In this document: positions 1 to 8,134 of the stretch, piece after piece
How positions within the stretch are numbered: the stretch's first letter is position 1
Layout: every line of letters starts with the position of its first letter
NCBI RefSeq assembly: GCF_900182635.1
Contig: NZ_FXTD01000002.1
Span: forward strand, 1 to 64,000
Direction of reading: 5' to 3'
DNA: 64,000 bases
From: Halorubrum cibi
GTDB lineage: Archaea; Halobacteriota; Halobacteria; Halobacteriales; Haloferacaceae
Made by a program: the position numbers and the translations under genes
The notes under the pieces: generated by a model
What the model saw: only the letters and a program-made list of their open reading frames with translations
The model's database searches: none
Told to the model about the DNA's origin: nothing

Positions 1-1341
1 CTCCAGGACGACGAGCGCACTTCCTTCGCCTTCGTCGGCAAGCCGGAGGACTCCTCGATCGACGAGATCGAACGCAGCGCGAGCGACCTCGGCGATCTCG
101 GGATCGAGTCACAGCTGTTGATCCTCAACGGCTACCTGACCGAGTCGGTGTGTGACGACCCCTTCTTCGAGGGGAAACGCGCGGACGAGCAGGCCGTCAT
201 CGAGCGCGCCCGCGAGGAGTTCGATGCCGACGCAACGGCGACGTACCCGCTCCAGCCCGGCGAGATCGCCGGGCTCGACCTGCTCGCGGACGTGGGTGGT
301 GTCCTCTACGACGGCAAAGAAGCGACCGTCGACGTCGGGACCGCGACTGACGTCGATGCTGACGGCGCGGCCGAGTTCGATTCGATGGCGGACCGTGACG
401 CGGTCGTCGATCAACTCACGCCGGGCGACGAGACGCAGTACCTCTTCTTCACCGGGAAAGGCGGCGTCGGCAAGAGTACGATCGCCTCGACGACGGCGAC
501 GAAACTTGCCGAGGCGGGCCACGAGACGCTCGTCGTCACGACCGATCCGGCCGCGCACTTAGAGGACATCTTCGGTGAGCCCGTGGGCCACGAACCCACC
601 TCGGTCGGCCAGGAGAACCTCGACGCGGCGCGGATCGACCAAGAAAAAGCGCTTGCGGAGTACCGCGAGCAAGTCCTCGACCACGTCACCGAGATGTACG
701 AGGACAAAGACGACACGCAGATCGACGTCGACGCTGCGATCGCGAACGTCGAAGAGGAGTTGGAGTCACCCTGTGCCGAGGAGATGGCCGCCTTAGAGAA
801 GTTCGTGAGCTACTTCGACGAGGACGGCTACGATGTCGTCGTCTTCGACACGGCGCCGACGGGCCACACGCTCCGCCTGCTCGAACTCCCCTCGGACTGG
901 AAGGGGTTCATGGACCTCGGCTCGCTAACGAAGGGCGCCGCGCCCTCCAAGGGTGACCAGTACGACGAAGTCATCGAGACGATGAAAGACCCCGAACGGA
1001 GCACGTTCGCGTTCGTGATGTACCCCGAGTACACCCCGATGATGGAGGCGTACCGGGCTGCCGCCGACCTCAAAGATCAGGTCGGCATCGAGACCTCGCT
1101 GGTCGTCGCCAACTACCTCCTCCCCGAGGAGTACGGCGACAACGCCTTCTTCGCGAACCGGCGCGCCCAGCAGGTCCAGTATCTCGAAGAGATTCGAGGC
1201 CGGTTCGACGCACCGTTGATGTTGGCGCCGCTCCGGCAGGATGAACCAATCGGGCTCGACGAACTCAGCGCCTTCGGTGAGGAGATTACCGGACTCGCAG
1301 ACGTTGTCGAAGCCGACGCACCGGAGGTGACGCCCTCGTGA
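1..1341 (+). CDS. arsA: ArsA-family ATPase, tandem-domain (5' end outside window)
   Basis: The reading frame is open from base 1, so the start lies upstream and only the last 446 residues are visible. The visible part begins in the C-terminal part of a first ATPase half (SFAFVGKPEDSSIDEIE...) and then has a complete second half with a deviant Walker A, FFTGKGGVGKST, near window codon 150, and the ArsA signature DTAPTGHTLRLL near codon 283. This is the two-half architecture of arsenite-pump ATPases and related anion/tail-anchored-protein targeting (Get3/TRC40) ATPases. In classical systems ArsA drives ArsB efflux of arsenite; no arsB is visible. The stop overlaps the next gene by four bases (GTGA), and both downstream partners end in Cys-Cys, which suggests a dedicated metal- or protein-handling role rather than standard arsenite export. 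Codon third positions look less GC-rich than in genes further right. Family assignment is firm; substrate is not. Confidence 0.9.
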   Translation, partial: LQDDERTSFAFVGKPEDSSIDEIERSASDLGDLGIESQLLILNGYLTESVCDDPFFEGKRADEQAVIERAREEFDADATATYPLQPGEIAGLDLLADVGGVLYDGKEATVDVGTATDVDADGAAEFDSMADRDAVVDQLTPGDETQYLFFTGKGGVGKSTIASTTATKLAEAGHETLVVTTDPAAHLEDIFGEPVGHEPTSVGQENLDAARIDQEKALAEYREQVLDHVTEMYEDKDDTQIDVDAAIANVEEELESPCAEEMAALEKFVSYFDEDGYDVVVFDTAPTGHTLRLLELPSDWKGFMDLGSLTKGAAPSKGDQYDEVIETMKDPERSTFAFVMYPEYTPMMEAYRAAADLKDQVGIETSLVVANYLLPEEYGDNAFFANRRAQQVQYLEEIRGRFDAPLMLAPLRQDEPIGLDELSAFGEEITGLADVVEADAPEVTPS

Positions 1342-1754
1342 GCGACGCACAGGACGTGGAAGGTGCGGCCGAGGACAGCGTGGGCGTACCCGGTGAGGAA
1401 GACGTAGAAGCCAACGTTGAGGCAGCACTCCGCGAGTTCCTCGACGCGCTCAGCGAGTCTGAGACGTATCAACAGTTCGTCGCGGCCGACGAGGCGTTAC
1501 AGGACGATGACGACGCGATGGCGCTGCTCCGCGAGTACCAGCGAAAGCAACAACAGATGCAGCGTGGTGGCTTCGACGAGTCGGTGATGGCCGAGCTGAA
1601 GCAGCTCCAGACTGAAATGTCGAACAACGAGACGATCCAGCGTCAGCAGGCCGCACAGGCCGATCTGATAGAACTGCTTCAGCGGACGAACGACACCATC
1701 AGCGACGAGATCGGCGAGGAGTTCGCGCGATCCACCGGAGGTGGGTGCTGTTGA
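1338..1754 (+). CDS. YlbF-like helical protein with C-terminal Cys-Cys (HcsL-type)
   Basis: A 138-residue acidic, mostly helical protein. Residues about 30-125 resemble the YlbF/YmcA (Com_YlbF) family: a helical hairpin with many Gln and Glu residues, including REYQRKQQQMQ and LKQLQTEMSNNETIQRQQ. It ends in STGGGCC, so two cysteines are the last residues before the stop. Start GTG at 1338 overlaps the arsA stop, and the next gene begins inside its last codons, so the three genes look translationally coupled. From memory, haloarchaeal databases call such ArsA-linked proteins halo-CC-star proteins, with a large (HcsL) and a small (HcsS) member; I could not check this. In bacteria YlbF/YmcA proteins form a complex with YaaT that binds Fe-S clusters and affects RNase Y. 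A metal- or thiol-based role of the CC tail is inference. Confidence 0.75.
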   Translation: MSDAQDVEGAAEDSVGVPGEEDVEANVEAALREFLDALSESETYQQFVAADEALQDDDDAMALLREYQRKQQQMQRGGFDESVMAELKQLQTEMSNNETIQRQQAAQADLIELLQRTNDTISDEIGEEFARSTGGGCC

Positions 1755-1969
1755 GCGCTTCCGGTCAGGACGCTAGCGAGTTAGAAGTGACGGACGAAGA
1801 GGTTGTCGCGGCCGCCGAGGCGCTCGGCGAGGAGCTTGCGGCGGCGAAAGAGTCCTCCTCGGAGTTCACGTTCACCACCATGGTGATGCAGTGTAACGAG
1901 GCGATCGGCGACGAGACTGGTGTCGACTACGGGAGCGTCTGCGGCGCCGACGACGACGGCTGCTGTTAG
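1751..1969 (+). CDS. Small protein with C-terminal Cys-Cys (HcsS-type)
   Basis: About 72 residues, acidic, starting at TTG 1751 or at GTG 1745, both inside the end of the previous gene. The N-terminal part is a predicted acidic helix (VTDEEVVAAAEALGEELAAAKE), followed by FTFTTMVMQCNEAIGDETG and a tail DYGSVCGADDDGCC. The last two residues are cysteines, as in the preceding gene, and two further cysteines lie in the C-terminal half. Tight coupling to arsA and the YlbF-like gene says the three products work together. Four cysteines in so short a protein suggest metal or metalloid binding, but no known metal-site pattern is recognised. The name HcsS is a recollection of a haloarchaeal family, not a verified hit. 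Confidence 0.65.
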   Translation: MSASGQDASELEVTDEEVVAAAEALGEELAAAKESSSEFTFTTMVMQCNEAIGDETGVDYGSVCGADDDGCC

Positions 1970-2012
1970 GGGAGATCACAAAAGTCGTTCCGGCTGACGA
2001 CCCTGCCAATCG

Positions 2013-2279
2013 TCACTCCGCGGACGGAGTTTGCGACAGGAGTTCGTCGAACAGCGAGACGACACGTTCTTCGATCTCGTCACGGATCTCACGAACCTGC
2101 TCGATCGGACGCTCGTGGGGGTCGTCGAGCCCCCAATCGCAATTCTCGCCGTTCCACGTCGCCGGGCACACGTTCGATGCCGAACGTCCCATCCTGACGA
2201 CGAGATCGATCGCCTGGAGCTCGTCTGGCGTCACCTCTCGTGGCGTTCGGTCGCTGAGATCGATGTCTCGCTCTCTCAT
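2013..2279 (-). pseudogene. C-terminal remnant of LMW-phosphatase-type arsenate reductase (ArsC-like)
   Basis: An 88-residue frame starting at ATG 2279 matches the second half of low-molecular-weight phosphatase-type arsenate reductases: AMRERDIDLSDRTPREVT, then VVRMG, then CDWGLDDPHERPIEQVREIRDEI. Family members are about 130 residues and carry the catalytic CX5R loop at the very N terminus; that loop is absent here. The frame upstream of the ATG reads PPAGFVVRAM, still family-like over a few residues (VVRAM), and then meets a stop near 2330, so the first half is gone rather than merely unannotated. The usual MGC..CP segment is altered to MGRSASNVCP. It lies just downstream of the arsA operon on the opposite strand, consistent with decay of an arsenic-resistance locus. 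A short protein could still be made, but catalysis by the family mechanism is not expected. Confidence 0.6.
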
Positions 2280-2377
2280 TGCTCTGACGACAAATCCCGC
2301 GGGCGGCCTCCCGGTCCACTCTTTTGGCTTTCACTACGGGAATCATTCATCTCGTGGCGACGACACGGGCCATTGAG

Positions 2378-2467
2378 ATGAGCGTTGTACTGGCGGTCCT
2401 CTTCGTGCTCAACGGACTAGGTTTCCTCGACGGAGCAGCACTGTATTTCACCCGGTTCTGGCGATAG
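2378..2467 (+). CDS. Possible 29-residue membrane microprotein or membrane-protein relic
   Basis: The frame from ATG 2378 to TAG 2467 encodes MSVVLAVLFVLNGLGFLDGA followed by ALYFTRFWR: one hydrophobic segment of about 18 residues and a basic-aromatic end, a plausible single-span peptide. It lies alone in the gap between the ArsC remnant and the KaiC-like gene. It could equally be the tail of a decayed multi-span protein, since the neighbouring gene is also a fragment. No ribosome-binding site or promoter was recognised. Confidence 0.25.
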   Translation: MSVVLAVLFVLNGLGFLDGAALYFTRFWR

Positions 2468-2557
2468 ATTTGCCCGTTCCTTCCGAAAGATGTCCCAATA
2501 ACGACCGTTTCAGCGGAAGAAACGTCCGAACAACGAGAGTTCGACTGAGCCTCCGCT

Positions 2558-3901
2558 TCAGAAGATGTTCGCCTGTCGGTAGACCGAGATGCCCTCGTTC
2601 GTGATCTCGTAGGGTTTCGTCTCGCGGGAGTGGTTCGCGTCGCGGATCTTCTGGATCTCGACGGCGAGACGGGTCTCCCGGAAATCGGAGCCGCGGACGT
2701 ACTGGAGGACGAACACGCCGTCGGTCAGGTACTCGACGAGGCCGTATCTCGAGGCGTACGGCGTCTCGTCGCTCGCCTCGGAGGTGAGAAGCGTCGTCAC
2801 GCCCGCCTCCTTCAACAGTCGGGTGAACCCGAACACCTCCGAGCGCCGCTTGGCGGGGTGGTCGTACATCATCTCGAGCAGCGAGACGGAGTCGAGCACG
2901 AGACGGTCCGCGCCGAAGTCCGCGATGAGCCGCGTGAGGTCGTTGCGGATCGACGCCAGCGAGTTCGCCATCTCGATGGGGTCGAGCGAGACGACCGCGA
3001 GCTTCCCCTCCTCGACGTACTCCCGGAACGGCCACCCCTTCTCCTCGGCGGTCGCGAGGATCGACTCCCGGCTCTGCTCGAGCGTGATGTACACCCCCCG
3101 CTCGTCGGATTCGAGGGCCTCGTTGAGGAACTGTAGCGAGAACGTGGTCTTGCCGGTCCCCGCGCCGCCGATGACCGTCAGGAGCGACCGGCTCGGCACG
3201 CCCCCGAGGATCATCTCGTCGAGCCCGTCGATCCCGATGTCCGTCCGGTCGATGTCCGACTCGAACTCCTCGGCGTCCGCCTCGTCGAACCCCGTCGGCC
3301 CGTCCGACCCAGCGTCGCCACCGCCACCGCCTCCACCGAAGGGATCTCCCTCACCGAAGGACCCGCCACCGCCTCCACCGAAGGGATCTCCTTCACCGAA
3401 GGACCCGCCACCGCCGCCACCGCCGCCACCGAAAGGGTCTCCCTCGCCGAAGGATCCTCCGCTGCCGCTACCACCGCCGCCACCGAACGGGTCGTCGTCG
3501 CCGAAGGATCCCGCACCGCCGCTCTCGCCGCCACCGCCGCCGAACGGATCACGGTCGACGGTGCCGCCCCCGTCACCGTCGCCACCGCCGTCCCCGTCAC
3601 CGCCGCTACCGCCACCGAAGGGATCTCGCTCGGCCTCGGGGTCGCCCTCGTCCGCCGTCTCGACGTCCGATTCGGGCGCTGGATCACCGCCGCTCGGAGC
3701 GCCGCCGCGCTCGGTTCCGTCGTCGTCTCCGACCGCCCCGTCGTCGAGGTCGATGCCGTCTTCGGCTTCCGAGGTCGGTTCCTCGCCGTTCCGTTCGTCG
3801 GCGTTTCCTTCGCCGTCATCCCGTTCGTCGGCGTCGAGATCGCTCTCGTCGTCGAGTTCCCGCAGCGCGCGTTCGAACCAGTCCTCCTCCTCGTCGCTCA
3901 T
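2558..3901 (-). CDS. KaiC/RAD55-family ATPase with Gly-rich repeat arm
   Basis: 447 residues from ATG 3901 (MSDEEEDWFERALRELDDES). Residues 1-90 are acidic and disordered. Residues about 95-200 are a low-complexity arm of Gly runs separated by DPFGGGG and SFGEGD units. From about residue 215 a single RecA-like KaiC domain follows: IGIDGLDEMILGGVPSRS, Walker A GGAGTGKTT near residue 242, and a Walker B strand DRLVLDSVSLLEMM. It ends YRQANIF. Haloarchaea have many single-KaiC-domain proteins whose roles are mostly unknown (signalling, DNA repair, motility). A longer frame upstream to 3985 exists, but the acidic MSDEEE start is typical and leaves a normal divergent gap to nadK. ATP binding is well supported; the cellular role is not. 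The repeat arm probably tethers or condenses the ATPase. Confidence 0.85.
   Translation of the reverse strand: MSDEEEDWFERALRELDDESDLDADERDDGEGNADERNGEEPTSEAEDGIDLDDGAVGDDDGTERGGAPSGGDPAPESDVETADEGDPEAERDPFGGGSGGDGDGGGDGDGGGTVDRDPFGGGGGESGGAGSFGDDDPFGGGGGSGSGGSFGEGDPFGGGGGGGGGSFGEGDPFGGGGGGSFGEGDPFGGGGGGGDAGSDGPTGFDEADAEEFESDIDRTDIGIDGLDEMILGGVPSRSLLTVIGGAGTGKTTFSLQFLNEALESDERGVYITLEQSRESILATAEEKGWPFREYVEEGKLAVVSLDPIEMANSLASIRNDLTRLIADFGADRLVLDSVSLLEMMYDHPAKRRSEVFGFTRLLKEAGVTTLLTSEASDETPYASRYGLVEYLTDGVFVLQYVRGSDFRETRLAVEIQKIRDANHSRETKPYEITNEGISVYRQANIF
3309..3620 (-). repeat. Imperfect repeats coding the Gly-rich DPFGGGG/SFGEG arm
   Basis: Read on the minus strand this stretch repeats units coding GGGSFGEGDPFGGGGG with variation in Gly number. 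The two most similar units begin near 3332 and 3375 (plus-strand coordinates), about 42 bases apart, and share a nearly identical core. Such GGT/GGC/GGA runs are prone to slippage, so the arm length probably varies between strains. Confidence 0.7.
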
Positions 3902-4018
3902 GGTTCGAGGCGTCCGTTCGGGATCGCCATGTACCGGGGAACGAGGGCCGCCGGCTTGAACCTTTCCGGCGGCAGCGAGGTCCACACGCTTTTACTCGGC
4001 GGGGCGAAATCCGCGGAC

Positions 4019-4840
4019 ATGGAAGTCGGGATCGTGGCGCGGAAGGGGAACCCCGAAGCCGCGTCGGTCGCCGCCGGGATACGCGACGCCGTTCGGAACG
4101 CCGGGGAGGCGGTCTGGATCGACGAGGAGACCGCGATCGACCTCGACGTCGAGGGGCAAGCCGTCGACGCGCTCTCCGACTGCGACCTAGCGGTCGCGGT
4201 CGGCGGGGACGGAACGTTCCTGTTCGTCGCGCGCAACGCCGGCGACACGCCGATACTCGGGGTCAACCTCGGGGAGGTCGGGTTCCTCAACGCCGTTCCG
4301 CCCGAAGCCGCCGAGGAGGCGGTGCTCACGGCGGTCGAGGGGTTCCTCGACGGCGCGATGGCCGTTCGGGAGGTCCCGAGACTCGCCGCGCGCGCCGACG
4401 GCTGGGAGTCCGTCCCCGCGGCCAACGAGGTGGTCGTTCAGGGCGGGCGCCGCGGTCCCGGCGGCGGCGTCGACTACGAGTTGCGCGTCGACGGATCGCG
4501 GTACGCGAGCGGTCACGCCGACGGCGTCCTCGTGGCGACGCCGACCGGTTCCACTGCGTACAACCTCTCCGAACGGGGGCCGCTCGTCCACCCCGACGTC
4601 GACGGCCTGATAGTCAACGAGATGGCTCCGGAGGCGGGGATGCCCCCCCTCGTCGTCGACGTCGACGCGACGGTCACGGTGTCGGTGTCGGACCCGAACG
4701 AGGCGGTCGTCGTCAGCGACGGACGGAACGCCCGGAAGCTCACCGGGCCGGTCGAGGTGACGATCGAGCGGACCACGCCCCCGATGCGGATCGCCGGACC
4801 GGAGTCGGACTTCTTCGAGGCGCTGGAGAAGCTGTCCTGA
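4019..4840 (+). CDS. nadK: NAD kinase
   Basis: 273 residues from ATG 4019 (MEVGIVARKGNPEA); an in-frame upstream extension to 3929 is unlikely because family members start at this strand. ATP-NAD kinases phosphorylate NAD to NADP. The diagnostic motifs are present: VGGDGTFLFVARN near residues 61-73, GVNLGEVGFLN, and the NAD-binding loop TPTGSTAYNLSERGPLVHP with IVNEMAP. Length and motif order fit archaeal PpnK. It is transcribed divergently from the KaiC-like gene with about 117 bases between starts. Cytosolic, probably essential. Confidence 0.95.
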   Translation: MEVGIVARKGNPEAASVAAGIRDAVRNAGEAVWIDEETAIDLDVEGQAVDALSDCDLAVAVGGDGTFLFVARNAGDTPILGVNLGEVGFLNAVPPEAAEEAVLTAVEGFLDGAMAVREVPRLAARADGWESVPAANEVVVQGGRRGPGGGVDYELRVDGSRYASGHADGVLVATPTGSTAYNLSERGPLVHPDVDGLIVNEMAPEAGMPPLVVDVDATVTVSVSDPNEAVVVSDGRNARKLTGPVEVTIERTTPPMRIAGPESDFFEALEKLS

Positions 4841-4907
4841 CGGGACGGCCGTTCCGGCCGAGGGCGACGCGCAACGTTCAACCCGCCGCCGACCCGACCC
4901 GCGAGCG

Positions 4908-5450
4908 ATGAACCTCCCGCTCGGGCTCGGACCGTTCGCCGATCAATCTCCCCGCGATCACGCGCTCGTCCTCGCGCTCGGCGCCCTCGCGTGTCTCGTC
5001 GGATACGTCGGTTCCGCCGCATTGTTCTTCGGACTCGGCGCGCTCGATCACGGCGGATCGGCGGCCCCTCGGCGGGTCGCGTCCGTCTTCGCGTCGCTCG
5101 CCTGCTGGACCGTCTACGCCGTCGCCTTCGTGCGCGGCAGGGGAGGTCCGGTGACGGACGTGCTCGCGTACCCGATCGCGACGGTGGGGGTCGTCCCGTT
5201 CGCGGCCCGTTGGCTCGCCTTCGGACCAGCGTGGGGGGCGCTTCGCGATCGGATCGGATTCTTCCTCTTTCGCCCCGACCTCCTGATCGACGCGGCCGCC
5301 CTCGTCGTTCCGGGGATCGCGCTCTGTGCGAGCCTGCTCACGCTGTGGGCGAGCCGGCTCGGCGAGGCGGAGGTGCGGGCGTGGCAGCGGCGGCACCTCT
5401 CCGCGGAGTTCCGCGAGGCCTTCGTCGAGGAGGCCGACTTCGAGGGGTGA
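4908..5450 (+). CDS. Multi-span membrane protein of unknown function
   Basis: 180 residues with about four hydrophobic segments: residues 20-43 (LVLALGALACLVGYVGSAAL), 58-75, 86-104 (VLAYPIATVGVVPFAARWLA) and 122-148. The C terminus is charged and cytosolic-looking (RAWQRRHLSAEFREAFVEEADFEG). I do not recognise the family. The gene lies between nadK and a TVP38-type membrane protein on the same strand with gaps of about 60 bases, so co-transcription is possible. Confidence 0.7.
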   Translation: MNLPLGLGPFADQSPRDHALVLALGALACLVGYVGSAALFFGLGALDHGGSAAPRRVASVFASLACWTVYAVAFVRGRGGPVTDVLAYPIATVGVVPFAARWLAFGPAWGALRDRIGFFLFRPDLLIDAAALVVPGIALCASLLTLWASRLGEAEVRAWQRRHLSAEFREAFVEEADFEG

Positions 5451-5511
5451 CGTCTCCCCCGAGCTCTTTCGCTCCCACAAGGCGTTTATCGCGCCCGTTC
5501 GTCTCCCCTCC

Positions 5512-6174
5512 GTGAACCGTCGGTACGTCCTCGGCGGCGCGGTCGTCGCGGTCGCGGTTCTGCTGGCGTGGGCCGCGTCGCCGACGGCGGCGCTCGCGAC
5601 GCTCGAGTGGCTCGCGGCCGACCCGCTCCGGTTCGGGATCGCGCTCGTCGTACTGGCGACGATCCGTCCGTTTCTGGCGTGGCCGACGACGCTTATCGCG
5701 GTCGTCGCCGGGTTCGGGTACGGCTGGGCCGGCGTCCCGGTCGGCGCGGTTCTCCTGACGGCGACGGCGGTCCCGCCCTACTGGCTCGCCCGGATCGGAC
5801 GCGTCCGTCTCGTGAACGGGTCCCGGGCGGTCGAGCGCGTCTCGTCGGCCGGCGGACGACTCGTCGCCGACGCGGGGGGCCTCCGAGCGGTCGCGGGGAC
5901 CCGGTTTCTCCCCGTGCCCGCGGACGCGGTTTCGGTGACCGCCGGCGTGTCGAACGTCGGTCCTCGAGCGTTCCTCGCCGGAACCGCGATCGGCGAGTTT
6001 CCGTGGGTGATCGCCGGCGTCGCGGTCGGCGTCTCCGCCGATCGACTCGCGAGCGGGGAGCTGGCCGTCGCCGACCCCGGCCTGCTCGTCGCGTTCGGAC
6101 TCGCGGGCGCGGTTCTGCTCGCTGGACCGCTGTATCGGGCGATTCGGGACCGACCGGCGGACGGGGACGGCTGA
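5512..6174 (+). CDS. TVP38/TMEM64 (VTT/DedA-like) membrane protein
   Basis: 220 residues from GTG 5512 (VNRRYVLGGAVVAVAVLLAW). The order of hydrophobic segments and the central loop resemble the VTT domain of TVP38/TMEM64/DedA proteins: LATIRPFLAWPTTLIAVVAG, then GYGWAGVPVGAVLLTATA, and the re-entrant motif region GTRFLPVPADAVSVTAGVSN followed by FLAGTAIGEFPWVIAGVAVG. Family members are lipid scramblases or transporters in membrane homeostasis. The GTG is preferred because the in-frame upstream extension overlaps the previous gene and is Arg/Cys-rich. Confidence 0.8.
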   Translation: MNRRYVLGGAVVAVAVLLAWAASPTAALATLEWLAADPLRFGIALVVLATIRPFLAWPTTLIAVVAGFGYGWAGVPVGAVLLTATAVPPYWLARIGRVRLVNGSRAVERVSSAGGRLVADAGGLRAVAGTRFLPVPADAVSVTAGVSNVGPRAFLAGTAIGEFPWVIAGVAVGVSADRLASGELAVADPGLLVAFGLAGAVLLAGPLYRAIRDRPADGDG

Positions 6175-6259
6175 GTCGCCGAGGGCGGTCCGCGATCGGT
6201 CGCCGGTTCGTGCGAGCGCGGACGCTACCCATTTCCGCGTCGCGACCGAACCGCCCACG

Positions 6260-8134
6260 ATGACCGACGACACCGGCGAGCCCGCCGCCTCCGACGACGA
6301 CCCCGCCACCGGAGGGGACCCCACCGACGTCCCGATCGATCGGTTTCACGAGGCGCTCGAGGCCGAGGAACGCCCCGTCGCGACCGCCAGCGAGGTGGCC
6401 CGTCGGCTGGGGACGACGCAGGCCGCCGCCCGCGACGCGCTCTCCGACCTCGTCGAGCGCGGGGACGTGGACCGGCTCGACGTCGAGAGCGATCCGGTCG
6501 TCTTCTACCCGAGCGACTGGGGTGCGTTGGCGTCCCGCGAGCGCGTGGTCGCCTTCCCGAGCCGCCGGGAGATCGTCGTCGACCGGCCGACGCAGTTCAC
6601 CCGGGCGCGGCTCTCGCAGTTCGCGTACCTCGTCGACACCACGGGGACCGAGCCCGGCACGCGGGGGTACCTCTACCGGATCCGTCAGGAGGACGTGTGG
6701 GCCGCGCCGTTCGAGGACGCCGACGGACTGATCGGGAGCCTGCGTGCCGTCCTCCCGCGACGCGCCGACCACCTCGAGGAGTGGGTCCGCGACCAGTGGC
6801 GGCGCGCGCACCGCTTCCGGCTGTACACCCACGAGGACGGCTACGTCGTTCTCGAGGCGGCCAACGAGAGCCTGATGGGCAACGTCGCCGAGAGCCACCT
6901 CGAGGACGGCCAGCTCCGCGCGCCGATCTCCGAGACGGAGGCGTGGGTGAACGAGGACGCCGTCGCGAGCGTCAAGCGCGCGCTGTACGACGCGGGCTAT
7001 CCCGTCGAGGACGACAGGGACCTGGAGACGGGCGATCCCGTCGACATCGACCTCACGACCGAGCTTCGCGACTACCAGGAGACGTGGGTCGATACCTTCC
7101 TCGAGTCGCGCTCGGGAGTGTACGTCGGACCGCCGGGCTCGGGCAAGACGATCGCCGCGATCGCGACGATCGCGGCCGTCGGCGGCGAGACGCTGATCTT
7201 GGTCCCCTCGCGCGAGCTCGCGGGACAGTGGCGCGATGAGCTCCTCGCTCACTCCACGGTCGACCCCGCCGACGTGGGGCTGTATCACGGCGGGGAAAAG
7301 GAGATCAGGCCGGTCACGATCGCGACCTACCAGATCGCCGGGATGGACCGCCACCGCTCCCTGTTCGACTCCCGCGAGTGGGGACTGATCTGCTTCGACG
7401 AGGCGCACCACGTCAGCGCGCCCGTCTACTCCCGCACCGCCGAACTCCAGAGCAAACACCGGCTCGGGCTGTCGGCGACGCCGGTCCGGGAGACGGGCAA
7501 CGAGGAGGAGATATACACCCTGATCGGGCAGCCGATCGGGGCCGACTGGGACGCGCTGTTCGAGGCGGGGTTCGTCCAAGAACCGGAAGTCGAGATCCGG
7601 TACGTCCCGTGGCGCGAGGAGCTGGCGCGAAACGAGTACGTCAGCGCCGACGGGCGGGAGCGTCGCCGGCTCGCCGCCGAGAACCCCGCGAAGGTCGCGG
7701 AGGTGCGCTACCTGCTCGCCGCCCACCGGGGGAAGAAGGCGCTCGTGTTCGTCGAGTACCTCGATCACGGCGAGGCGATCGCCGACGCGATCGGCGCGCC
7801 CTTCGTCAGCGGCGAGACGCCCCACCACGACCGCGCGGAGCTGTTCCGACGGTTCCGCGAGGAAGGGAGCGACCTCGACGTGCTCGTCGTCTCGCGGGTC
7901 GGCGACGAGGGGATCGACCTCCCGAACGCGGAGCTGGCGGTCGTCGCGAGCGGCCTCGGCGGGAGCCGTCGACAGGGTTCTCAGCGCGCCGGGCGGACGA
8001 TGCGCCCCGAGGGGTCGGCGCTCGTGTACGTGCTCGCGACCCGCGGGACGAGCGAGGAGGAGTTCGCCCAGCGGCAGATGCGCCACCTCGCGCGCAAGGG
8101 CGTCCGGGTGCGCGAGACGAACGTGGCGGAGTGA
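6260..8134 (+). CDS. XPB/Rad25-like superfamily 2 DNA helicase
   Basis: 624 residues. Residues about 30-80 form a winged-HTH-like region (ATASEVARRLGTTQAAARDA). A damage-recognition-like region follows, then the helicase core: Q-like element LRDYQETWVDTFLE, Walker A GPPGSGKT near 290, DEAH box CFDEAHH near 378, motif III LSATP near 404, and motif VI QGSQRAGRTMRPEG near 578. Archaeal XPB proteins are 3'-5' helicases or translocases linked to nucleotide excision repair, some partnered by the nuclease Bax1; no Bax1 is adjacent here. The start ATG follows a gap of 85 bases. The stop overlaps a short frame that looks like an enzyme tail (next entry). Confidence 0.92.
   Translation: MTDDTGEPAASDDDPATGGDPTDVPIDRFHEALEAEERPVATASEVARRLGTTQAAARDALSDLVERGDVDRLDVESDPVVFYPSDWGALASRERVVAFPSRREIVVDRPTQFTRARLSQFAYLVDTTGTEPGTRGYLYRIRQEDVWAAPFEDADGLIGSLRAVLPRRADHLEEWVRDQWRRAHRFRLYTHEDGYVVLEAANESLMGNVAESHLEDGQLRAPISETEAWVNEDAVASVKRALYDAGYPVEDDRDLETGDPVDIDLTTELRDYQETWVDTFLESRSGVYVGPPGSGKTIAAIATIAAVGGETLILVPSRELAGQWRDELLAHSTVDPADVGLYHGGEKEIRPVTIATYQIAGMDRHRSLFDSREWGLICFDEAHHVSAPVYSRTAELQSKHRLGLSATPVRETGNEEEIYTLIGQPIGADWDALFEAGFVQEPEVEIRYVPWREELARNEYVSADGRERRRLAAENPAKVAEVRYLLAAHRGKKALVFVEYLDHGEAIADAIGAPFVSGETPHHDRAELFRRFREEGSDLDVLVVSRVGDEGIDLPNAELAVVASGLGGSRRQGSQRAGRTMRPEGSALVYVLATRGTSEEEFAQRQMRHLARKGVRVRETNVAE

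Noticed and set aside
5693-8086. Long open frame on the minus strand opposite the XPB-like helicase
   Set aside because: It is the mirror of a high-GC gene; the translation is Arg/Pro/Val-rich with no domain, and the plus-strand helicase has all family motifs.
2558-8134. KaiC-like ATPase and XPB-like helicase as parts of one repair island
   Set aside because: They are on different strands with metabolic and membrane genes between; no shared regulation is visible.
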